Assembly (NCBI GenBank): GCA_002424635.1
Contig: DIKT01000060.1
Coordinates: 49,976 to 74,351, forward strand
Origin: Desulfobulbaceae bacterium UBA5611
Lineage (GTDB): Bacteria > Desulfobacterota > Desulfobulbia > Desulfobulbales > Desulfocapsaceae
Length of the DNA: 24,376 bases
Reading direction: 5' to 3'
Below, in pieces: positions 14,510 to 21,659 of the stretch. A model generated the notes under the pieces. It did no database searches. It saw only the letters and a list, made by a program, of their open reading frames with translations, and had not been told where the DNA came from. The stretch's first letter is position 1; each line of letters starts with the position of its first letter. The position numbers and the translations under genes were made by a program.

Positions 14510-15547
14510 TCAACCTGATCCGCTGTGTGCCACCAGCACCTTGTTTTCCAGATAATCCATACGAATATACGCAACATCTGCGATAGTCATTCCTTGGCCT
14601 GTATCTTTATATAAAACTTCTAATACTCTTTTCAAACGACTATATTTAGTTCTGATCTCCCCCTTGCCAAAATAAATAGGAAAGGGATAATCAACCAGAT
14701 ACAGGGTCATGCCGGCCTCCCGGTCCACATGGATCTCAGAGAGATTCTGAATAGGAAGGTTTGGATTATTCTGCCGGACCAGTTTCAGAAAAGCCAGCGG
14801 CTCTCGCAGCATCTCCTGCAAAACCACGGCTCTGTTCACACCCTGCATGTCACCAGCATCAGCGGTCCCACCATTGGCATTTACCTCCAGGCCGGTTATC
14901 ACCGGAAAGTCCATATCCTCGCCCGGTTCAACCGGTGCAAACACCACTCCGCTATTATCAAGATAAAAAAACTTTTTACTGCCGGCAACCTCTTGAAGGA
15001 TTAAGGCCTCAATGACATGTTCTTTGACTGAAATCACAAGGGCATTAGGCCACTGCCGTTTGATCTCAACCTCGGCGATCCAAGGGTGAGCTTTGAGAAT
15101 AGCCTTAACATGTCCTGGTTTCAGCATCATCATGCTGGACTGATATCTGATGCCGGCAAGCTCACGAAGCATGGCGGGCGTTGTTATCCGACATCCTGTA
15201 ATTGTTACTTCCCGAATTTTAAACAAATTAAGACCAGACACCATAGTCATCAACGGGCCATAAGCCACAAAAACAAGTGACACCGCAAGAGCCAGCAGGC
15301 ATAGCGGCATGAACAAGGCCTTAGACTTGCTTCCAGCTATCCCTGGAGCCAATGTCATTTTTTGGCATCGGGCAGAACGCTGCAGCCAGGATTGTATCCT
15401 GCTAAACAACCCGGCTCTTCTTTGTTTCTGCTGGGCAAACCTCGAGGTAAAGACAGGTTGATTCGCACGGCCATTATCCCGTACGCCTCTGTTTTTTTTC
15501 TTTCTCACTCGAAAGACAGAACTTATTTTAGTAAAAAAGTTCAACAC
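14510..15547 (-). CDS. ftsQ: Cell division protein FtsQ (DivIB)
   Basis: Bitopic inner-membrane protein of the divisome, linking early Z-ring proteins to the FtsL/FtsB and FtsW/FtsI synthesis complex. 345 residues: a long basic cytoplasmic N-terminus of about 75 residues (RVRKKKNRG, KQRRAG), one membrane segment at about 76-97 (LFMPLCLLALAVSLVFVAYG), the POTRA domain starting FKIREVTITGCRITT, and the FtsQ-type beta domain (HPWIAEVEIKRQWPNALVISVKE, FFYLDNSGVVF). The GTG at 15547 has GGAAG 8 bases upstream. A shorter product from the ATG at codon 64 would still retain the membrane segment. It lies 37 bases after murB; no ddl gene intervenes. Confidence 0.94.
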   Translation of the reverse strand: MLNFFTKISSVFRVRKKKNRGVRDNGRANQPVFTSRFAQQKQRRAGLFSRIQSWLQRSARCQKMTLAPGIAGSKSKALFMPLCLLALAVSLVFVAYGPLMTMVSGLNLFKIREVTITGCRITTPAMLRELAGIRYQSSMMMLKPGHVKAILKAHPWIAEVEIKRQWPNALVISVKEHVIEALILQEVAGSKKFFYLDNSGVVFAPVEPGEDMDFPVITGLEVNANGGTADAGDMQGVNRAVVLQEMLREPLAFLKLVRQNNPNLPIQNLSEIHVDREAGMTLYLVDYPFPIYFGKGEIRTKYSRLKRVLEVLYKDTGQGMTIADVAYIRMDYLENKVLVAHSGSG

Positions 15548-15584
15548 TCGATATGCTTCCTAACCTCTGACAAGATAATTTCCG

Positions 15585-16547
15585 TTATAGAAAATGAACT
15601 TCCGGTTCCAGCAGGATGCCGCTATCCTCCCGCACTCGCAATTGTACTGTCTCCATCAGCTCCAGCACATCGGCTGCGGTAGCCCCGCCGATATTGACCA
15701 GAAAATTAGCATGAGCCACAGAGACCATGGCCCCGCCGATGGTGAGCCCTTTCAAGCCACTGGCCTCGATAAGGCGGCCCGCAGCATCACCTGGTGGATT
15801 TTTAAAAAATGAACCGGCATTCGGCCCGCCTTTGGGTTGCGTCATCTGTCTCTTATCCCGGTATGCTTGACAGAGGGTCCGCATCTGGGCCGGATCTGCC
15901 TCCTGCAGTTGCAAGGAAACATTAATTACTACTTTTTCTGCTCCTGCCGCAGCAATGGAGAGCTCATAATCATGAAGATCATGCCAGATACGATAGCCAA
16001 AGGCCAACTGGGCTCGCGGCACGGTACAAACTTGTCCGGCTGAGGTAATAAAAGTAACGGCCACAAGCACGTCTGATAAATCACGGCCCCAAGCCCCGGC
16101 ATTCATCACCACCGCGCCACCAATCGACCCCGGAATTCCAGTTAAAAATTCGAGGCCGGAAAGTCGCTGCTCAAGACTCCAGTTAACAAGACGGGTCAGG
16201 CTGCAGCCGGCTCCAGCCTGCACAATATGGCCACCATTCTCCCCGGCACTTATGCGGGAAAAAGTAGTGAATTCTTTGCCGAGCAGGAGAATAACCCCAT
16301 CAAACCCGGCATCACTTACTAACAGATTAGTGCCCCTGCCAATGATATGCCATTTGATATGGTCTGCAATAAAGAACTGAAGCAAGCTTTGCAATTCTTC
16401 CAAATCCTGAACCGTGATCAAGGCGGCCGCCGGGCCACCAATATGAAAAGAGGTATATTCCCGCAAAGGGCAATCCCAGGCTATGGGACTACCGACAAGG
16501 GCCTGCAGCTTCTTTCTCACGCCAGCCGTCATAACCATGTCAGCCAT
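15585..16547 (-). CDS. murB: UDP-N-acetylenolpyruvoylglucosamine reductase
   Basis: FAD enzyme that reduces UDP-GlcNAc-enolpyruvate with NADPH to UDP-MurNAc in cytoplasmic peptidoglycan precursor synthesis. 320 residues: YTSFHIGGPA near 31, flavin site GRGTNLLVSDAGFDG near 70, GIPGSIGGAVVMNAGAWG near 141, the catalytic serine in AGSFFKNP near 245, and the terminal glutamate in LEPEVHFL. The size and absence of the extra loop suggest the shorter type II form, as in Bacillus, rather than the E. coli type. The ATG overlaps the murC stop by 8 bases (ATGGCTGA), implying translational coupling; in-frame ATGs a few codons later are possible starts. Confidence 0.96.
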   Translation of the reverse strand: MADMVMTAGVRKKLQALVGSPIAWDCPLREYTSFHIGGPAAALITVQDLEELQSLLQFFIADHIKWHIIGRGTNLLVSDAGFDGVILLLGKEFTTFSRISAGENGGHIVQAGAGCSLTRLVNWSLEQRLSGLEFLTGIPGSIGGAVVMNAGAWGRDLSDVLVAVTFITSAGQVCTVPRAQLAFGYRIWHDLHDYELSIAAAGAEKVVINVSLQLQEADPAQMRTLCQAYRDKRQMTQPKGGPNAGSFFKNPPGDAAGRLIEASGLKGLTIGGAMVSVAHANFLVNIGGATAADVLELMETVQLRVREDSGILLEPEVHFL

Positions 16548-17925
16548 TTTGCCTGGTCAGAAGATCCAGTAATTCCTCTCCTGCCCGTACAATATTTCCG
16601 GCCCCTAAGGTCAGAACTAAGTCCCCCGGCACAAGCAGAGGCAGAAGTACTTCTGCCAGCTCCTCCATTGCCGGGACATAATGAGTGTGGCGCTGGCCAT
16701 GCTGCTTGATATCACTGAGCAGATTCTCACTGCTGAGACCGGGAATCGGAGATTCATTAGCGCCATAAATATCCGTCATTATTAAAAAATCAGCCTGATG
16801 AAAAGCAGTCAGGAATTCTTTGTACAGGGCCTCAGTCCGGCTATAGCGATGGGGCTGGAATAGAACAACCAGCCGCTTACTCGGCCAGGCCTCTTTGAGG
16901 GCGCCAAGGGTGGCCCTGATCTCGGTGGGGTGATGACCGTAATCATCCATGATCGTAATCCCCCGTGCTTCTCCCTTCCACTGCATCCGCCGTTGCACAC
17001 CCTCAAAACTGCCAAGCGCCCCGGCAATAACCGTAAAAGGGATATCCAGTTCCAACCCGATACAAACCACTGCCAGCGCATTATAGACATTATGACGACC
17101 AGGCAGGGATAAATCAATCTCACCCAACTGGGCAGCACCTCGCATAACCATAAAACGGGTCCTGCCTTCGGCCGCCACCAGCTGCTCCGCCTGCACATCA
17201 GCCTGAGCGGTGAGACCATAGGTGATCTTTCTTTTTTTGATCTCAGGCAGAAGATCAGCAATATTGGCATCATCCAGACAGAGGATCACCGCGCCATAAA
17301 AGGGGATCTTGTCAATAAATTGCATGAATACCGACTTGATATGTTCAATATCGCGATAAAAATCAAGATGCTCCAGGTCAATATTGGTAATCACCTCAAG
17401 GACGGGAGAAAGCTTTAAAAAAGAGCCATCACTTTCATCGGCCTCAGCCACCATAAATTCGCCTTCGCCGAGCTTGGCATTACCGCCCAGGCTGTCAACC
17501 TTGCCGCCCACAACAATAGTTGGATCAAGCCCGGCCTGACTAAGCACCCAACTGAGCATAGAAGTAGTGGAGGTCTTACCATGACTGCCGGCAATGGCAA
17601 TGCCGAATTTTTTCAGACGCATCAACTCGGCCAGCATCTCAGCCCGTTGAATCACGGGGATACTGGCCTCCTGGGCTGCCACCACCTCGGGATTGTTGAC
17701 ACCAATGGCCGATGAGGTCACCACGACATCGGCGCCTGTCACCCACTGCCCCTGGTGGCCGCAATAGATTACTCCGCCTAAAGAGGCGAGATTTCTCGTG
17801 ATGGTCGAGTTATTAAGATCAGAACCTGAAACTTTATAACCCAGGTTCAGCAGCAGTTCAGCAATACCGCTCATGCCAATGCCGCCGATACCGACAAAAT
17901 GAATATGTTTAGTTTTTTTATACAT
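16540..17925 (-). CDS. murC: UDP-N-acetylmuramate--L-alanine ligase
   Basis: ATP-dependent cytoplasmic ligase adding L-alanine to UDP-MurNAc, the first residue of the stem peptide. 461 residues, normal for MurC. The N-terminal UDP-binding fold begins HFVGIGGIGMSGIAELL, the ATP loop is AIAGSHGKTSTT near 110, followed by AEADESDGSFL, TNIDLEHLDFY near 190, DDYGHHPTEI near 345 and FQPHRYSRT near 370. It starts 12 bases after murG. The ribosome site is weak, but the early codons are AT-rich, which may favour initiation. Confidence 0.98.
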   Translation of the reverse strand: MYKKTKHIHFVGIGGIGMSGIAELLLNLGYKVSGSDLNNSTITRNLASLGGVIYCGHQGQWVTGADVVVTSSAIGVNNPEVVAAQEASIPVIQRAEMLAELMRLKKFGIAIAGSHGKTSTTSMLSWVLSQAGLDPTIVVGGKVDSLGGNAKLGEGEFMVAEADESDGSFLKLSPVLEVITNIDLEHLDFYRDIEHIKSVFMQFIDKIPFYGAVILCLDDANIADLLPEIKKRKITYGLTAQADVQAEQLVAAEGRTRFMVMRGAAQLGEIDLSLPGRHNVYNALAVVCIGLELDIPFTVIAGALGSFEGVQRRMQWKGEARGITIMDDYGHHPTEIRATLGALKEAWPSKRLVVLFQPHRYSRTEALYKEFLTAFHQADFLIMTDIYGANESPIPGLSSENLLSDIKQHGQRHTHYVPAMEELAEVLLPLLVPGDLVLTLGAGNIVRAGEELLDLLTRQNG

Positions 17926-17937
17926 ATTAATTTTTAA

Positions 17938-19056
17938 TTACTCATTGCTTTGCTTCATTATGGCCAGACAATTATCGACGATTTTTTCGGCAGCCTCAGG
18001 ACGACCCATAGTCCGCATGGCCTCTGCCATCTGCACCAGCTTGGCAGGATTACCGGCAAGATCAGCCAGGGTGGCCGCCAGTTTTCCGGCTGTCAAGTCC
18101 CGCTCCACCAGAAGTATAGCCCCGCCACAGTCGGCATAATAACAGCCGTTTTTATATTGATGATCATCGGCGGCAAAAGGATAAGGGATCAGCACCGCAG
18201 GTTTTCCCAGAACTGCCAACTCCGCCAGGGTGGTGGCGCCTGCTCTTGACACCAGCAAATCGCATTTCTCATAAACGGCGGCCATATCAGTAAAAAAGGC
18301 GGCAACCGTAGCCGTGATCTTCGCCTGTTCATAGGCTGCTCTCACCATTTCCTCATCTGCCGCACCAGTCTGATGCAGAATCTGCATGCCTGCCGGCAAC
18401 AAATGCCGGTATCTGGTCAGGGCCTCTACCACCATCTCATTTACCCGGTGGGCGCCCAAACTGCCGCCCAGAATCAGAACGGTCAGTTGTTGTGCCCTGT
18501 TCGTAAGCTCAGAAGATTTAGCCGCCAATTCCAGGATCTGACGACGGACAGGATTGCCGGTCACTACCGTCTTGCCTGCCGGAAAAAAGGCCTCACTGCC
18601 AGGCAAAGAAAGGCAGATCCTGGTCGCCAATAAGCCTAATTTTCTATTGGCCAGCCCCGGCACAGAATTCTGTTCATGAATCAAAGTCGGGCGCCCCAGC
18701 ACCCTGGCCGCTGCTATTACCGGTCCGGTCACATAACCGCCAACCCCCACCACCAGCTGTGGGCGGAAATAAAGGATATGCCAGCAGGCCTCCATAAAAG
18801 ACACGGGCAGCAGAAAAAGGGCCTGAGCCAGAGCCAGCGCCCCTTTGCCTTTAATACCCTGACAATGGATACCTTTGGCCGCAAAGCCATGTTGAGTAAG
18901 GCTGATCTTATCCATATTCCTTTTAGTGCCCACAAACAGGATCTCAGTACCGGGACAGCGTCGGCAAAAAGCCTCAGCCGTGGCGATGGCCGGAAAGAGA
19001 TGGCCGCCGGTCCCGCCGCCGGTCAGCAATAAACGTATGGGCGGCTTATTTTTCAC
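17938..19056 (-). CDS. murG: Undecaprenyl-PP-MurNAc-pentapeptide-UDP-GlcNAc GlcNAc transferase
   Basis: Peripheral inner-membrane glycosyltransferase converting lipid I to lipid II with UDP-GlcNAc. About 372 residues: lipid-facing glycine loop LLTGGGTGGHLFPA near 9, second glycine motif VVGVGGYVTGP near 98, HEQNSVPGLANR near 123, GGSLGAHRVNE near 192, and the UDP-GlcNAc site SRAGATTLAELAVLGKPAVL with PFAADDHQ near 280. The GTG at 19056 is chosen because it places the first motif at the usual position and overlaps the murD stop by 11 bases; the longer frame to 19092 would run 47 bases into murD. In most bacteria ftsW lies between murD and murG; here there is no room for it. Confidence 0.96.
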   Translation of the reverse strand: MKNKPPIRLLLTGGGTGGHLFPAIATAEAFCRRCPGTEILFVGTKRNMDKISLTQHGFAAKGIHCQGIKGKGALALAQALFLLPVSFMEACWHILYFRPQLVVGVGGYVTGPVIAAARVLGRPTLIHEQNSVPGLANRKLGLLATRICLSLPGSEAFFPAGKTVVTGNPVRRQILELAAKSSELTNRAQQLTVLILGGSLGAHRVNEMVVEALTRYRHLLPAGMQILHQTGAADEEMVRAAYEQAKITATVAAFFTDMAAVYEKCDLLVSRAGATTLAELAVLGKPAVLIPYPFAADDHQYKNGCYYADCGGAILLVERDLTAGKLAATLADLAGNPAKLVQMAEAMRTMGRPEAAEKIVDNCLAIMKQSNE

Positions 19057-20449
19057 CAGACACCATATCCTGATCAGCAGAAGCGCTCCCAATCAAGCTC
19101 TGCACTGCTGCTGCAAAGACATTGCCCCGATGACCATAGTTGTCGAACATATCAAAACTGGAACAGGCAGGAGAGAGCAGCACCGTTGACCCTGCCTGGG
19201 CCAACTCAGCCGCCAGCTTGACCGCTTCCTCCATTGATTCTGCCTGGTGCATCTCTGTCGTACCGGTCAGGGCCTCGGCGATCAACTCGCGAGCCTCTCC
19301 AATCAGGATAAGATCGCACACTTTCCGGGCCACACTTTCTTTGAGCAGGCTATAATCATCGCCTTTATCACGTCCCCCGGCAATCAGAATAACCTTACCG
19401 CTAAAGCTGGCAAGAGCGCTGAGCACGGCCCCGGTATTGGTGGCCTTGGAATCATCATAATAGGAGACCCCCGCATGGTTACCTACCCAGGCCATGCGAT
19501 GAGGGGCCACCTGAAAAGCAGCCAGACCCTGCAATATCTCCTCCCGCCTGCAGCCAAGACTGCGGGCGGCCAGGATGGCGGAGGCACTGTTCAATAAACC
19601 GGTAGCGTTATCAAGCATGGATCCTGTCAAATCATATAATTCTTCTTTGCCCTGCCACTGCAGCCTCACAGCATGCTGCTCGATTTGGGCCTGACAATCA
19701 GTTCCCTGACCAAACAGTAGCAACCGCTGGCTCCCCAGTTGTGCCGCTAAGGCTCGACAGAGTCTATCATCACCGCTGATGATGGCCGTCTCATTTTGTT
19801 CCTGCCCGACAAAAATCTTCATCTTAGCTGCCACATAAGCAGCCATGCTGCCATGACGATCCAGATGATCCGGTGTCACATTGAGCAGAATCGCCACATC
19901 AGCCTTAAAGGCCCCTGCCGCTTCCAACTGAAAACTGGAAAGTTCCAGAACCAGCACCTCGATCTCGCCGGGATTCCTCAGATAGTCAAAAAGCGAAGTA
20001 CCGATATTGCCACCAACAAAAACCTTTTTGCCGGCCTGCTGCAGCAACTGGCCGATCAGGGCAGTCACTGTAGTTTTGCCATTGGTACCGGTAATGGCAA
20101 TGATGGGTTTATCCAGCAGGGGTGCGGCCATCGCCAATTCACCCAGCACGGCAATTCCATGGGCTCGCAGCTTCTGCAGGATTTCCAGATCCTGGCTGAT
20201 GCCGGGACTAACCAGAACCTGATCTGCACGCCGGAGAAAGTCCAGGGTATGGCCACCGCATTCGCATATCACTCCATGCTCTGCCATAAAGGCCACGTCT
20301 GCTGCCGGCAGATCCTGATATTTTCCGGTATCCGAAGCCATTACCTGTAAACCTTTTGACACCAGATAACGCATAGCCGCCCGGCCGGAGACCCCTAAAC
20401 CCATCACGGCGATAACCGGCTGCAGCCCTCTGTCGGTTTGACTATTCAT
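19046..20449 (-). CDS. murD: UDP-N-acetylmuramoyl-L-alanine--D-glutamate ligase
   Basis: ATP-dependent cytoplasmic ligase adding D-glutamate to UDP-MurNAc-L-Ala. 467 residues: N-terminal domain AVMGLGVSGRAAMRYL, ATP loop AITGTNGKTTVTALIG near 116, ELSSFQLE near 170, NVTPDHLDRHGS near 190, DDSKATNTGA near 330 and SPACSSFDMFDNYGHRG near 430, all characteristic of MurD. The ATG shares its A with the TGA stop of mraY (TGATG), and the 3' end overlaps murG, so mraY, murD and murG are very likely translated as a coupled set. Confidence 0.98.
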   Translation of the reverse strand: MNSQTDRGLQPVIAVMGLGVSGRAAMRYLVSKGLQVMASDTGKYQDLPAADVAFMAEHGVICECGGHTLDFLRRADQVLVSPGISQDLEILQKLRAHGIAVLGELAMAAPLLDKPIIAITGTNGKTTVTALIGQLLQQAGKKVFVGGNIGTSLFDYLRNPGEIEVLVLELSSFQLEAAGAFKADVAILLNVTPDHLDRHGSMAAYVAAKMKIFVGQEQNETAIISGDDRLCRALAAQLGSQRLLLFGQGTDCQAQIEQHAVRLQWQGKEELYDLTGSMLDNATGLLNSASAILAARSLGCRREEILQGLAAFQVAPHRMAWVGNHAGVSYYDDSKATNTGAVLSALASFSGKVILIAGGRDKGDDYSLLKESVARKVCDLILIGEARELIAEALTGTTEMHQAESMEEAVKLAAELAQAGSTVLLSPACSSFDMFDNYGHRGNVFAAAVQSLIGSASADQDMVSGEK

Positions 20450-21528
20450 CAGCGCATCTTCAGGGTGGCAATGGCGACAAGACCGAGAACGACTGAAACG
20501 ATCCAGAATCTGACTACCACTTTCGGCTCGTGCCAGCCTTTTTTCTCAAAATGATGATGAAACGGGGCCATCAGGAAAATCCTCTTGCCATTGGTCATCT
20601 TAAAATAGCCCACCTGTAAAATGACGGATAAGGCCTCCATGACAAAGATTCCTCCCACGATGGCCAGCAGAATTTCCTGTTTTATAATGATCGCGACCGC
20701 TCCTAAGGCACCGCCCAAGGCCAGAGAACCGACATCACCCATGAATATCTGGGCCGGATAGGCATTAAACCACAAAAAGCCCAGACTAGCCCCGACGATC
20801 GCCCCGCAAAAAATAGCCAGCTCGCCAGCCCCTGCCACATAAGTAATCTGCAGATAATTAGCCAACACCACATGACCGGCCAGATAGGAAAAGATGAGAT
20901 AAACCGCCCCGGAGATAACTGTCGGGCCCGTGGCCAAACCATCAAGACCATCAGTCAGATTGACGGCATTGGAGGCGCCGACAATCACTAAAATGGCAAA
21001 AACAATATAGAACCAATCCAGATCTGGTCTGATATTTTTAAAAAAAGGCACACTCAAATGGCCATCAAAACCGGGACTCAAAAAGACAAACAGGCCGACC
21101 ACTGAGGCCCCAGCAACCTGCAGATATAGTTTCCCTCGGGCACTCATCCCTTTGCAATTTTGCTTACGCACTTTTTTGTAATCATCGATGCCGCCGATCA
21201 GGCCAAAAAATAAAGTAACAAAGAGCAGTAACCAGACAAACGAGTTATCCCACCTGGCCCAAAGTAAGGTGGAAACAGTAATAGCCGCCAGGATCAATAC
21301 CCCGCCCATAGTGGGCACCCCCTGCTTGGCCAGATGGGTCTCCGGTCCGTCATCGCGCACCATCTGCCCAATCTGCAACCGTCGGATAGCCCTGATAAAC
21401 ATCGGTCCCAGAATAATGACCAGCAGGAAGGCGGTCACCGCCCCGCCGATAGAACGTACTGTGATATAGCGGAAAATATTAAAACCGCTGAAGGTTGTAT
21501 GTAGTGGATAGAGCAGGTGGTAAAACAT
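20449..21528 (-). CDS. mraY: Phospho-N-acetylmuramoyl-pentapeptide transferase
   Basis: Integral inner-membrane enzyme transferring phospho-MurNAc-pentapeptide from UDP to undecaprenyl phosphate, giving lipid I. 359 residues with about ten hydrophobic segments, the usual length and topology. Motifs: N-terminus FYHLLYPLHTTFSGFNIFRYIT, GVPTMGGVLIL near 72, the aspartate pair in GGIDDYKK near 117, NLTDGLDGLA near 193, FMGDVGSLALGG near 265 and the HHHFEKKGW loop near 325. No clear ribosome site precedes the ATG; the upstream 131 bases are AT-rich. It overlaps murD by one base. Confidence 0.98.
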   Translation of the reverse strand: MFYHLLYPLHTTFSGFNIFRYITVRSIGGAVTAFLLVIILGPMFIRAIRRLQIGQMVRDDGPETHLAKQGVPTMGGVLILAAITVSTLLWARWDNSFVWLLLFVTLFFGLIGGIDDYKKVRKQNCKGMSARGKLYLQVAGASVVGLFVFLSPGFDGHLSVPFFKNIRPDLDWFYIVFAILVIVGASNAVNLTDGLDGLATGPTVISGAVYLIFSYLAGHVVLANYLQITYVAGAGELAIFCGAIVGASLGFLWFNAYPAQIFMGDVGSLALGGALGAVAIIIKQEILLAIVGGIFVMEALSVILQVGYFKMTNGKRIFLMAPFHHHFEKKGWHEPKVVVRFWIVSVVLGLVAIATLKMR

Positions 21529-21587
21529 AAAATAATATTGTAATTCTTTAAATTTTTAAGCTTATCAATCGCTGCTTGCTACTTTTA

Positions 21588-21616
21588 GCAATAGTCTGAC
21601 TTGGGCCACATTTCAA
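21588..21616 (-). promoter_or_regulatory. Weak promoter candidate upstream of mraY
   Basis: In the 131-base gap between murF and mraY the - strand reads TTGAAA (21611-21616), 17 bases, TATTGC (21588-21593). The -35 is fair and the -10 is poor. A small hairpin (TTGCTA/TAGCAA, 21576-21591) without T-run overlaps the -10. It could support extra transcription of mraY onward, or be chance. Confidence 0.22.
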
Positions 21617-21659
21617 GTGCGACAATGTACCACGATCGAAGCATTCAACAATGAATTTT

